Of a stretch of 23,114 nt of DNA, positions 8,129 to 15,835 are shown piece by piece. Source of the DNA: an uncultured Collinsella sp. (GTDB lineage Bacteria > Actinomycetota > Coriobacteriia > Coriobacteriales > Coriobacteriaceae); NCBI GenBank assembly GCA_958407555.1, contig CATYJC010000014.1:1-23114 (forward strand), given 5' to 3'. Within the stretch, counting starts at the first letter, position 1. Every line of letters starts with the position of its first letter. Below the pieces are notes generated by a model that had not been told where the DNA came from, searched no databases, and saw only the letters and a list, made by a program, of their open reading frames with translations. The position numbers and the translations under genes are program-made.

Positions 8129-8578
8129 ATGGGTCGCCGTGCTATTTCGATAACCCTTGCAGTGGTCTGCCTGGCTGTGCTCCTGGGCGCTACAGGGCTG
8201 TTTGCTATAAGCCGAGAAACGTCCTATATGCAGGAATGCGCTTCCGAAGGGTTTGCCATTGACGGTTACTATCGGGACGACAAGACGAGTCTGGAAACCC
8301 TGGCCTTTCTTGAAGAGGATAACCATCGGTGGCAACTGGTCGACAAAGACGGCAGCTGCGTTGACGGGCAGTTTAAGCGTACGGATGACCCCAACATCCT
8401 GATATTAAAGAAGGAAAACGGCGAAGAATTCGGTACGGTCCACGTGGCGTATATGTCACGCCGACGCGAGCAGGGCCAGCTCTATCTATTTAGAGATAGC
8501 AAGGTGACCCGATTTTATCTTGTGAGCACCGATCCGGCGTTTACGGTGGAGTCTGGCGATGTCAATGCGGACGTCTGA
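8129..8578 (+). CDS. Small membrane-anchored or secreted protein of unknown function
   Basis: 149 residues. One hydrophobic N-terminal segment (about residues 5-27, ISITLAVVCLAVLLGATGLF) follows MGRR, which gives a signal anchor with the rest outside the membrane; no lipobox cysteine is present at the end of that segment. The outer part, about 120 residues, contains short repeated beta-like phrases (DGYYRDDKTSLETL, HRWQLVDKDGSCVDGQFKRT, ILILKKENGEEFGTVHV), much like small lipocalin-like or META-type beta folds, but no family can be named. Two cysteines (C38 and C76) could form a disulfide. It has no good ribosome site of its own and follows a 12-codon leader cistron by one base. It is convergent with the DUF389 gene. 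Confidence 0.75.
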   Translation: MGRRAISITLAVVCLAVLLGATGLFAISRETSYMQECASEGFAIDGYYRDDKTSLETLAFLEEDNHRWQLVDKDGSCVDGQFKRTDDPNILILKKENGEEFGTVHVAYMSRRREQGQLYLFRDSKVTRFYLVSTDPAFTVESGDVNADV

Positions 8579-8595
8579 TTCACGGCAATAAAACA

Positions 8596-8639
8596 GCGAG
8601 CGGGGCTCGGGTGTGAACTGCACCCCGCAATTTGCTCGT
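8596..8639. other. GC-rich imperfect hairpin between convergent genes
   Basis: CGAGC 8597-8601 pairs with GCTCG 8634-8638, and inside it GGGTG 8609-8613 pairs with CACCC 8621-8625; GCGGGG 8600-8605 with CCCCGC 8623-8628 is an alternative. It lies between two convergent gene ends, where a shared terminator is expected, but neither strand shows a T run, so the role is uncertain. Confidence 0.3.
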
Positions 8640-8703
8640 GTCCGTATCGCGTCTGCGCCTCGTCGTAACTTGCGTCCGTGCGAGCATTCATCCCGCGCCG
8701 GCA

Positions 8704-9843
8704 TCACTTCACATCGAACTCCACGCGGTCGAGATCGGGCACATTGAGGTCGATGAGCTTGCGGGCGACGTGGCGGTCGTGCGTCCCGAGCGCCTCGCTC
8801 GTTGTCACATGGGCGACGATTTCGCGCTCTACAATGCCTCCCTCGTCCCCTTCGGTGGCCGAGGTCTCGACGGCGACGGTGTAATCCTTAAAGCCCGGCA
8901 GTACCGCCGCAAGCTCGCGCGTGGTTTCGGTGACGCCGTAGCCGTCCTGCACGCCGGCCTGCGCCGAGCCAATGGAGCCAGCCGTCATAACGATGCAGGG
9001 GATGGCAAAGATCACCGTGCCCACAATAATGCGGCGGCGCACCTTGCGTGACAGCTCATCGACCTCGGCATTTTCCTCGGCTGTCACAATGCCGTCGCCG
9101 TTGAGGTCGCGCTTGAGCGGTACACGCAAAAGAAGCAATACGGCTTCGGCCGCCAGCGCGATAAAGACCACGTTGATGCCAAACTCGTAAAGCGCCGAGA
9201 GAAACAGTGACCCGCTTGCGATGGCGATGCCGTAGCCCGCCGCGCACAGGGGCGGCATGAGCGCGGTCGCCACGGCTACGCCGGCGATGAGCGTGGCGGG
9301 TTCCTGGTCGCGCGAGTTGCCCAGGCCGCCCGCAAAGCCGCCCGCGAGCGCGACGGCAAGGTCCCACACAGTCGGTGTCGAATTGTCGATGATGGCGGCA
9401 GTGGTGGTGCCAAGGGGCGAGAGCTTAAAATACAGCGTGGACGTGACCAGGCAAAAGGCCATTTGCAGCGCAAGGCCGGCGACGGCTTCGACGGCAATCT
9501 CGCGGTCGAGCGTGGCGATGCCGTATGCCATGGCAAGGACCGAGCCCATAAGCGGGCAGATGAGCATGGCACCTACAATGGCGATGTCCGAGTCGATATC
9601 GAGACCGATGCTCGCGATGAGCATGGCGATGATGAGGATGCATAGGTGAGAGCCAGTCAGACGCGCCCCGTTTACAAAACGCTTGCGGATCACGTGATAG
9701 GGCGCGCGTCCCTCGCGAATGTTGAACGCGCGCTTGAGGAAGCGACCAGCCTGCTCGGCAGCCTCGCTATGGGCGGGACGGATGCCGTGGCGCCGGTGAT
9801 GGCGTTCGCGTAGTCGCTTGATCTGTTGTTTGTCGAGTTCCAT
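8704..9843 (-). CDS. DUF389 family integral membrane protein with an EF-hand loop
   Basis: 379 residues from the ATG at 9843, which has GAGGTGG just upstream; an open frame extends 77 codons further, but that part is basic, not protein-like and covers the divergent intergenic region. The N-terminal 60 residues are basic and cytoplasmic. The DUF389 core follows with several membrane segments and the family phrase AIVGAMLICPLMGSVLAMAYG. After the segment VVFIALAAEAVLLLLRVPLK comes DLNGDGIVTAEE at residues 246-257, which has D1, N3, D5, G6, I8-region and E12 of a canonical EF-hand calcium loop. One more membrane segment (IIVGTVIFAIPCIVMTAGSI) and a C-terminal soluble domain of about 80 residues follow. 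DUF389 has no established function; relatives are thought to be transport-like. It is divergent from the surface protein at 10152. Confidence 0.88.
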   Translation of the reverse strand: MELDKQQIKRLRERHHRRHGIRPAHSEAAEQAGRFLKRAFNIREGRAPYHVIRKRFVNGARLTGSHLCILIIAMLIASIGLDIDSDIAIVGAMLICPLMGSVLAMAYGIATLDREIAVEAVAGLALQMAFCLVTSTLYFKLSPLGTTTAAIIDNSTPTVWDLAVALAGGFAGGLGNSRDQEPATLIAGVAVATALMPPLCAAGYGIAIASGSLFLSALYEFGINVVFIALAAEAVLLLLRVPLKRDLNGDGIVTAEENAEVDELSRKVRRRIIVGTVIFAIPCIVMTAGSIGSAQAGVQDGYGVTETTRELAAVLPGFKDYTVAVETSATEGDEGGIVEREIVAHVTTSEALGTHDRHVARKLIDLNVPDLDRVEFDVK

Positions 9844-10151
9844 GTCCACCTCGTTCCAGCGCGGTCCGCGCAACGCGCCCGTTGTCCTAACTCTACACCG
9901 TGGCGGGCGGGGTGTCTGTTGGATGCGGAATCCGATAGGGCGGATGACGCGGGAGCAAATGCAAATCACAGGCTCAATTCGATCCCGCAAGAAATATGAT
10001 GCACCAGCTCCTACATATGTGACGAAATTGTGAAGCACGAGAGCGCGAATTTCAAAAAATCCGCTGGTGACCAATGTTGCGCAACAGAATTCAAAAATCA
10101 GCTCCTACATTTTGAAGCGTATGGATACATCCGTGTCAAAGGGAGAAAGCC
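9844..10151. promoter_or_regulatory. 308-base divergent intergenic region with direct repeats and a palindrome
   Basis: It separates the DUF389 gene (minus) from the surface-protein gene (plus). CAGCTCCTACAT occurs at 10005-10016 and again at 10099-10110, 94 bases apart, and a perfect 12-base palindrome TGTTGCGCAACA lies between them at 10075-10086. AATTTCAAAAAATC near 10048 and ATTCAAAAATC near 10089 are also similar. These are candidate binding sites for a regulator of the surface protein. The AT content is higher from about 9990 on, as expected for a promoter, but no clear -35/-10 pair could be assigned. The stretch 9844-9950 shows nothing distinctive. Confidence 0.45.
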
Positions 10152-13100
10152 ATGGCAAACTACAGTCCACAGCACTTTGAGCCTCGGGCCAAGGCCGTCA
10201 ACGTCAAGGGCGTTGCTAACCGCGCCGTCGCAACCGTTTTGACGGCGGGCCTCATTGCTCAGCCGCTCATGTCGCCGCTGGCGGCAATCGCCGCACCGTC
10301 AACCGGTAACGGCGATTCTGTTCAGGGGGGGGGTAGTTCTGTAGAGAACACCGTTGCCGCCGGTAACCAAGCGGTCGTAAAGACGGCTGCCCAGCTGGCC
10401 GAGGAGTCGGCAAAGCAGCTCAAGGACGCTCAGGCCGCCTACGATGCCGCCCAGAAGAAGGCCGACGCGGCGGGCCAGTCTCAAAAGCAAGCGCAGCAGC
10501 AAAAGAATCAGGCCTCGCAGGCCGTGACCGATAACGCCGCCGAGCAGAACGAGGCCGAGGTAGCCGCGCTTCAGGAGAAGATCGACGAGCTTAAGGCAGC
10601 CGTCGAAAAGACCGAGCAGCAGCAGAAGAAGCTGGGCGACCTGAACGATCAGCTCGAACAGGCCAACAAGAGTGTCGAGGATAAGACCCAGGCGCTCAAG
10701 GACGCCAAGGCAAAGCAGGATGAGGCCAAGAAGGCCCTCGATGATGCCCAGGCCAAGCTCGAGGCCATGGGTATGGACGAGTACGAGGCCGCCAAGAAGG
10801 CCGTCGAGGACGCGCAGGCAAAGCTCGATGACGCCAATAAGGCCGTTACTACTGCACAGGACAATCTGGACCAGGCCAAGGCTGCCGAGGCCAGCGCCCA
10901 GCAGGAAAAGCAGAATACCGAGGCAGCTTTGACGACTGCCCAGGCCAAGAAGCAGGAGACTGCCGCTGCTCTCGCAGCCGCAACCACCGCGCGCGATAAC
11001 GCCCAGCAGAAGTTCAACCAGGCGCAGGCCGCGCTCGATGCTGCCGTCTCGGGTACGGGTGTTGACCTGAGTGCGCTTGAGGCCGCCAAGAAAGCTGCTG
11101 CTGGTGAGCTCAAGACCGCGCAGGCGGAGCTCAATGCCGCGACGGATGCCGACGCCACCGCACAGACAAATCTGCAGGCCGCCCAGGCTGCCGTCGCTGC
11201 CGCGCAGGAGAAGGCCAACGCCGCCAACGCTGCTGTGGCATCTGCCCAGTCTGCATACGATGCGGCAAACAAGGAGTACAACGCCGCCGCCAGCGAGCGC
11301 GACGCCGCCAAGGCCGCATACGAGAAGGCGCAGCAGACCGAAGAAGACAAGAAGGCGGAGTACGACCGACTCGTCGAGGTTCGTCAGCAGAAGAGCAACG
11401 AGTTCGATCAGGCTCGTGCTGAAGTAACCGACGCGCACAATGCATACGACGCCGCAAACGCCGAGGTCGAGAAGCTTAACCAGCAGATTGCCGACCTCAA
11501 GTCGAACATGACCGTAGACCAGAATGTCATCAGTCAGGGTATGTTCGGCTTCATGAACTACATCATCGGCGGCAGCCAGTTCACAGCCACGCAGAAGTCG
11601 AATGCAAGTACTGCCGCGTCGATGCTCATGGGGACGACGGATAAACAGGACTGGTATGACAAGTACGTCGATCAGGACATGTCTCGCGACACAAATCCGC
11701 TTTCCTTGGAGCAGATGCGCAACGCCCTGACTTACCTCGATACCCAGAACAACCTCCGCAAGGCGAACGGTCAGTCGGAACTCAGTGTCAGCCTCCGCAT
11801 GACTGCGGCAGCCGCACTTAATACATCATATTCATCGAACATCTGGGGACACTCGAACTGCTATTTCGATCAAGGTGAGAACCTTGCAGGCGGCGGCGGA
11901 GCATACACCGGAGGCGAAACCGAGGATACCCTCGGTTGGCCCTACACCGGCCTCTACACACAGGAGAAGGAGGCATTCGATAAGTACGTCGCGCAGTATG
12001 GCGACGCACTTGGAAGCCATCGATATGATTCCTACTATATCTACCAGCACTACAACAGCATCTACCATGAGTGCGGACACTATCTCAACATCATCGATGC
12101 CGGCGCGAAGGCTATCGGCATCGCGACCGGTAGCGGTAAGAATACCGATTCCGAGGTAACCGTTTTCGACTATAGCGGGAGCACGGGGCAGAAGGATTTC
12201 ACTGTCTCCGAGTTCAAGAAGCTCGTGAACGACTACATCGACTCTGCCTACAACGCCGGCGGCACTCAGGAGCAGAAGGAGCAGCTGAAGCAGCTTCAGA
12301 ATAAGTTGGCAGAGGCACAGAAGAACTTTGGGACTGCCGGAACGGCTTATTCCAACGCATTGGATAAGCAAGAAAGTGCTCGCGACGCCTATACCGCGGC
12401 CGACACGAACGTGAACACCGCCAAGGGCGAGTACGAGAAGGCCAAGTCCGGCACCGCCGCCGCGAAGACGGCATACGACGCCGCCGAAGCCAAACTCAAG
12501 GGTATCGACGTCAAGACGCCCAAGACCAAGCTCGACGCCGCCAAGAGCGAGGCCGCTACTGCCCAGGCAGCTCTCGATAAGGTAAACGCCACGCTTGCTG
12601 ACAGCAAGACGAAGGCAGCCGATGCCGCTGCTCACAAGGCGAAGGCTCGCAGCGCCCGCGATGCCGCCAAGGCAAAGTCCGATCAGGCTAACGCGGCGTA
12701 TGACAACGCCACGGCTTCGGTTAAGGACCTTACTGCCAAGCGTGACAACGCCAAGGTGGACCTTGCGGACAAGCAGGGCGCCCTTGACAAGGCAAAGAAG
12801 GCCGACGATGCCGCCCAGGCAGGTGTAGACAAGGCCAAGGCAGCAGATGCCCAGGCCGCGACCGCTCTTTCGGACGCCAAGCAGGCAGTTGCCGCCAAGA
12901 CGCAGGCTGTGTCCGACGCGCAGGCCGAGGCCAAGGCTGCCGAGGGTGAGCTGACCCGCGCAAACAAGGCCTTCGAGCGCTTTGCCGGTGCCCAGAAGGC
13001 GGTCGACGACGCCAAGGCCGCCTATGACGCTGCCGTCGCCGGTGTCGCCGATGCCCAGAAGCAGCTCGAGGCCGCCAACGAAGCCGTCGTCGATGCGAAC

Positions 13101-13619
13101 TTCGAGATCGTCAAGGCCAAGGCCGAGCTTGCCAGCGATGAGGCACTCAAGGCCGATCTTGAGGCTGTCGACCATAAGGCATCCCTTGCCGCGGGCACGA
13201 CGGGCAACGAGAAGCTGGTTAAGCTGAACGCTGCCTACGCTCGCTATAAGGCTGCCGTCGATGCCGCCGCTGGCCTCAAGGCTGCTCTGAGCGATGCCGA
13301 TGCCAAGCTGTCCGATGCCAACGACGCCTATGCCGCCGCGCTTGCCGAGCTTGGCGATGCCAAGGATGCCCTGGCTGCCGCGCAGGCCGAGTACGACAAG
13401 TATCATCCCAAGGCCGAGCCGCAGAGCAAGCCTCAGGCCAAGCCCCAGGTTACGCAGGCCGCCGCAAAGGCCCCCGTTGCCAAGAAACAGGCTGCGCCTG
13501 CCGCGCTCGCCCAGACCGGTGATGACTCCGCTCTTGCGGGCGAGGTGTTCGTCATCGGCGGTATCACCCTCGTGGCCGCTGGTGTGACGCTGAGCGATCG
13601 TCGTCGCAAGCAGATGTAG
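10152..13619 (+). CDS. Secreted, wall-anchored coiled-coil protein with a central CAP domain
   Basis: 1155 residues. A long signal peptide has a basic start and the hydrophobic stretch AVATVLTAGLIAQPLMSPLA ending near AIAAP (about residue 47). A first Ala/Lys/Glu/Gln-rich coiled coil covers about 75-455. A CAP/SCP-like globular domain covers about 458-705, with GENLAGG from residue 575 and HECGHYLNII from residue 639, the latter matching the family's GHxxNI motif. A second coiled coil covers about 706-1090, then a Pro/Lys/Gln-rich linker. The sorting signal is LAQTGD at 1119-1124, a membrane segment and the tail RRRKQM. LAxTG signals are used by class E sortases of high-GC Gram-positives. Such proteins form rods on the cell surface; adhesion or host interaction is likely but inferred. 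The CAP part uses more TCA, ACA, GGA and AGT codons than its flanks. AAAGGGAGAAA precedes the ATG. A terminator follows. Confidence 0.9.
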   Translation: MANYSPQHFEPRAKAVNVKGVANRAVATVLTAGLIAQPLMSPLAAIAAPSTGNGDSVQGGGSSVENTVAAGNQAVVKTAAQLAEESAKQLKDAQAAYDAAQKKADAAGQSQKQAQQQKNQASQAVTDNAAEQNEAEVAALQEKIDELKAAVEKTEQQQKKLGDLNDQLEQANKSVEDKTQALKDAKAKQDEAKKALDDAQAKLEAMGMDEYEAAKKAVEDAQAKLDDANKAVTTAQDNLDQAKAAEASAQQEKQNTEAALTTAQAKKQETAAALAAATTARDNAQQKFNQAQAALDAAVSGTGVDLSALEAAKKAAAGELKTAQAELNAATDADATAQTNLQAAQAAVAAAQEKANAANAAVASAQSAYDAANKEYNAAASERDAAKAAYEKAQQTEEDKKAEYDRLVEVRQQKSNEFDQARAEVTDAHNAYDAANAEVEKLNQQIADLKSNMTVDQNVISQGMFGFMNYIIGGSQFTATQKSNASTAASMLMGTTDKQDWYDKYVDQDMSRDTNPLSLEQMRNALTYLDTQNNLRKANGQSELSVSLRMTAAAALNTSYSSNIWGHSNCYFDQGENLAGGGGAYTGGETEDTLGWPYTGLYTQEKEAFDKYVAQYGDALGSHRYDSYYIYQHYNSIYHECGHYLNIIDAGAKAIGIATGSGKNTDSEVTVFDYSGSTGQKDFTVSEFKKLVNDYIDSAYNAGGTQEQKEQLKQLQNKLAEAQKNFGTAGTAYSNALDKQESARDAYTAADTNVNTAKGEYEKAKSGTAAAKTAYDAAEAKLKGIDVKTPKTKLDAAKSEAATAQAALDKVNATLADSKTKAADAAAHKAKARSARDAAKAKSDQANAAYDNATASVKDLTAKRDNAKVDLADKQGALDKAKKADDAAQAGVDKAKAADAQAATALSDAKQAVAAKTQAVSDAQAEAKAAEGELTRANKAFERFAGAQKAVDDAKAAYDAAVAGVADAQKQLEAANEAVVDANFEIVKAKAELASDEALKADLEAVDHKASLAAGTTGNEKLVKLNAAYARYKAAVDAAAGLKAALSDADAKLSDANDAYAAALAELGDAKDALAAAQAEYDKYHPKAEPQSKPQAKPQVTQAAAKAPVAKKQAAPAALAQTGDDSALAGEVFVIGGITLVAAGVTLSDRRRKQM
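10325..10333 (+). repeat. Run of nine G inside the surface-protein gene
   Basis: Nine consecutive G cover the end of codon 58 and codons 59-61 (Q-G-G-G), about ten residues after the predicted signal-peptide cut. Gain or loss of one G would shift the frame and remove nearly the whole protein. In the sequence given the gene is in frame. Glycine in this strain could equally be coded by GGC or GGT, which the rest of the gene prefers. Confidence 0.9.
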
Positions 13620-13686
13620 CGTTTCGAGCGTAGTTTCTGCAACGAACTTCGGTTCATAGCAGGAGCGCTTCGATGGCTTAACCGAT

Positions 13687-13731
13687 AAGGCCGGCGCGCT
13701 GTCATACGCAGCGCGCTGGCCTTTCTTTGTT
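13687..13731 (+). terminator. Rho-independent terminator of the surface-protein gene
   Basis: Arms 13687-13701 and 13709-13723 (one G-U pair, 15 bp) with a 7-base loop, followed by TCTTTGTTT. It starts 67 bases after the stop at 13619. Confidence 0.85.
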
Positions 13732-13739
13732 TCGATATC

Positions 13740-13779
13740 AAAAAGCCCGGTCGGTAGCCGCGAAAGCTACCGACCGGGC
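13740..13779 (-). terminator. Rho-independent terminator of the OPT transporter gene
   Basis: Perfect 14-bp arms 13745-13758 and 13766-13779 around a 7-base loop. On the minus strand the stem is followed by five T (13740-13744 are A on the plus strand). It lies 41 bases past the OPT stop codon. Together with the plus-strand terminator next to it, it closes a convergent gene pair. Confidence 0.88.
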
Positions 13780-13820
13780 AAATCGTAGGCAATATGGTTG
13801 CTGTCGAGCAGCTGCTCAGC

Positions 13821-15524
13821 TTAGCCCAGCAGGCTCAGACCCACGGAGACAAACGCCAGGATAACGCCGACGATGGACTCGCCGCCGAGAAGGCCGCTGG
13901 CAACGACCAGACCCTGTTCCTGGAAGGCGGCGTCCTTGGCAGCCCTCTCCTCGTCGGAAAGACCAGCGGTGGCGTCGCGGTGGGCGGACCACTTGTCGTA
14001 GGCGAGTTTGACGCAGGAGCCCAGGAATGCCGTGAGTGACATGTAGAACGGCAGGTACACGCCCAGGCCGATCATCATGGCCGGAATGCCGAGCCAGTAC
14101 ATGACGATGCCGGCGATAAAGCCGCCTGCGAACCACGGCACGCTGGGGATGCCCGAGACCATGGTGGCGACGACGCTTGCCTGCGCGGCAACAAAGCTCT
14201 TGTCGGGGCCAAAGGCGTCCGGGCCATAGGCGGTGACGAGCGCGACCATGACGGCTGCGGCGACCAGGGCGCCCACGATGCCGCCAATGGCCTGGCCGAT
14301 CCACTGCGCACGCGGGTTGGTGCCCAGCACGGCGCCGGCCTTAAAGTCGTTCATGACGTCGCCCGCAAGGCCGCACGCCACGGCTACGATGCCGGCGATA
14401 AAGAACAGCTTGACCTGAGCGATCTGTGCGAAGGCAGCCACGATGAGCATAACGATGAGGCCAAAGATTTCCATGGGGTCGATGCCCGTCTGGCCGCAGC
14501 TCTGTGCGCTCATGATGGTGGTGACAAAGGTGAACAGCGTGACGATGACGGCCGGAACGGGGCCAAGGTCAAGCACGATGGCGATGATCACGGCGATGGC
14601 GGCAGCGCCCAGGCCGATGATGCCGGCGTCGAGCTTAAGGGAGCCCGAGATGAGCGACTGCTCGTCGGTGTCGGTGGAGCTGTCGGCGGCGAGGCCACGG
14701 ACGATGCCGGCGACCTGCGGTAGGATGTCCTTAAGGACGACGGCGACGCCAAAGCCCATCATAAGGCCCATACCGAGGGACTTGACGATACCCTGCGCGG
14801 TCACAATATCGAACAGGCCGGCAGCGGTGCCGCCGACGATGATGCCAAAGTTGCCCAGCAGCGCGCCGGCAAACCAGAAGGCGACGGGGGCAAAGCCTAC
14901 CAAAAAGCCGATGGACAGCAGCATGGGCGAGTTGTAGATGGCAAAGGTTACGCCGGGGATATTGAGCGTGCAAAGCATGCTGGGCACCACGCCCAGAGCG
15001 TCGCGAAGCACGCTGTAGATGCCTGCGATGGCCATGGAGCCAAAGAGCTGCTTGCCGGTCTTGCCGCCGGCCTCGGTGGCGCGCAGGGTCTGAGCTGCGG
15101 CGTTGCCGGTGGGGAACTCCAGCGCGGCGTCAACGATAAAGTGACGGTGGATGAGCGCTGTCGCCAGAAGGCCCAAGATGGTGCCGGCGAGCGCCACGAT
15201 AAACATGTCGAGCCAGCTGATCTGGTCGGCATAGCCCAACATCCAGGCGCCCGGGATGGTAAACGCCAGGCCGCCGGCGACCATGGCGCCCGCAGACATG
15301 ATGGTGTGGGTGACGTTGGCCTCGTTGAGGCTGGCGTTGCCCATGAGCTTCAGGAAGAACAGCGAGATGACGGCAGCGAAAATGATCGGCCAGGGGAGTG
15401 CGCCCATCTTGAGGGCCGTGTAGGCCGAGCTTGCCGTGATGATCACGCAGCCAAGGACGCCGATGACGACGCCGCGCAGCGTGAGTTGACCGCGCATCGA
15501 GGTGCGGTTCGAGGGATTGCTCAT
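13821..15524 (-). CDS. OPT family oligopeptide (or metal-chelate) transporter
   Basis: 567 residues, almost wholly hydrophobic, with about 14 or more predicted membrane segments. Family phrases are visible: SSAYTALKMGALPWPI near the N-terminus, EFPTGNAAAQTLRA in the first half, and GDVMNDFKAGAVLGTNPRAQ in the second half. OPT proteins are proton-coupled importers of small peptides, glutathione-like compounds or metal chelates; bacterial members often differ from the fungal and plant ones, and the substrate cannot be read here. The ATG at 15524 is preceded by AAAGGAG. One longer hydrophilic stretch (GLAADSSTDTDEQSLISGSL) is a likely cytoplasmic loop. A -10 TATACT on the minus strand at 15640-15635 would give a leader of about 100 bases containing a small GCGCCG/CGGCGC hairpin (15561-15581). 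It is a single-gene unit with its own terminator. Confidence 0.92.
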   Translation of the reverse strand: MSNPSNRTSMRGQLTLRGVVIGVLGCVIITASSAYTALKMGALPWPIIFAAVISLFFLKLMGNASLNEANVTHTIMSAGAMVAGGLAFTIPGAWMLGYADQISWLDMFIVALAGTILGLLATALIHRHFIVDAALEFPTGNAAAQTLRATEAGGKTGKQLFGSMAIAGIYSVLRDALGVVPSMLCTLNIPGVTFAIYNSPMLLSIGFLVGFAPVAFWFAGALLGNFGIIVGGTAAGLFDIVTAQGIVKSLGMGLMMGFGVAVVLKDILPQVAGIVRGLAADSSTDTDEQSLISGSLKLDAGIIGLGAAAIAVIIAIVLDLGPVPAVIVTLFTFVTTIMSAQSCGQTGIDPMEIFGLIVMLIVAAFAQIAQVKLFFIAGIVAVACGLAGDVMNDFKAGAVLGTNPRAQWIGQAIGGIVGALVAAAVMVALVTAYGPDAFGPDKSFVAAQASVVATMVSGIPSVPWFAGGFIAGIVMYWLGIPAMMIGLGVYLPFYMSLTAFLGSCVKLAYDKWSAHRDATAGLSDEERAAKDAAFQEQGLVVASGLLGGESIVGVILAFVSVGLSLLG

Positions 15525-15634
15525 ATAGAACTCCTTTGCGTATATCCGCTTCCCCCGGGAGCGCCGCTACGGATACGGCGCGGGAAGTCGGGTTACCAAG
15601 GGCCGCCGCGTGAGCTCGCGTACGACCGCGCACC

Positions 15635-15664
15635 AGTATAGCGGCAAGGCAGCTCATTTGGGAC
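15635..15664 (-). promoter_or_regulatory. Candidate OPT promoter, mirror copy of the coaX promoter segment
   Basis: On the minus strand this reads GTCCCAAAT, then GAGCTGCCTTGCC, then a good -10 TATACT at 15640-15635. Seventeen bases before the -10 the hexamer is CCCAAA, a poor -35. The order of words (TCCCAAAT, CTGCCTTGCC, TATACT) is repeated in the same outward sense on the plus strand at 15775-15808. Confidence 0.5.
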
Positions 15665-15680
15665 GGGGCTTTTTTAGCTG
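15650..15680. repeat. Partial GGGACGGGG-type repeat with short arms
   Basis: CAGCT 15650-15654 and AGCTG 15676-15680 flank TTTGGGACGGGGCTTTTTT. The same words in reverse orientation (AGCCCCGTCCCAAA) occur at 17336-17350. It looks like a diverged member of the element that forms the perfect inverted repeat next to it. Confidence 0.5.
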
Positions 15681-15697
15681 ACCCAGGCTCGGCCAAA

Positions 15698-15777
15698 GGA
15701 TGATTATTCTGGGACGGGGATTAAAAAATCATTGTGTACCTAATGATTTTTTAATCCCCGTCCCAGAATAATCATCC
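15698..15777. repeat. Perfect 36-bp inverted repeat with an 8-base loop
   Basis: Arm 15698-15733 is exactly the reverse complement of arm 15742-15777; the loop is GTGTACCT. Each arm contains GGGACGGGGATTAAAAAATC or its complement. It lies in the middle of the divergent OPT-coaX intergenic region. As RNA it would be a very stable hairpin; as DNA it could form a cruciform. It may insulate the two promoters. It is not a simple gene-end terminator, because neither gene ends here. A palindromic mobile element is the favoured reading. Confidence 0.95.
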
Positions 15778-15781
15778 CAAA

Positions 15782-15808
15782 TTGACTGCCTTGCCTACGG
15801 GATATACT
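15782..15808 (+). promoter_or_regulatory. Candidate coaX promoter
   Basis: TTGACT at 15782-15787 and TATACT at 15803-15808 are good hexamers, but the spacer is 15 bases, which is short. The -35 overlaps the outer edge of the inverted repeat element (word TCCCAAATTGACT, 15775-15787). Transcription would begin about 20 bases before the ATG. Confidence 0.5.
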
Positions 15809-15835
15809 GCTGGGCAGACGAAAGGAGCGCCGACG

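Noticed and set aside
9844..10074. A 77-residue N-terminal extension of the DUF389 protein
   Set aside because: No ribosome site at 10074, an Arg/Pro-rich non-conserved translation, and it would overlap the divergent promoter region. The ATG at 9843 has GAGGTGG.
10299..11438. Long minus-strand frames across the surface-protein gene
   Set aside because: They are shadows of the biased Ala/Lys/Glu codons; translations are low-complexity Leu/Gly/Ala repeats.
15525..15640. The OPT leader as a riboswitch or T-box
   Set aside because: Only a short 6-bp-arm hairpin is seen; no T-box, specifier loop or known riboswitch core, and no terminator/antiterminator pair.
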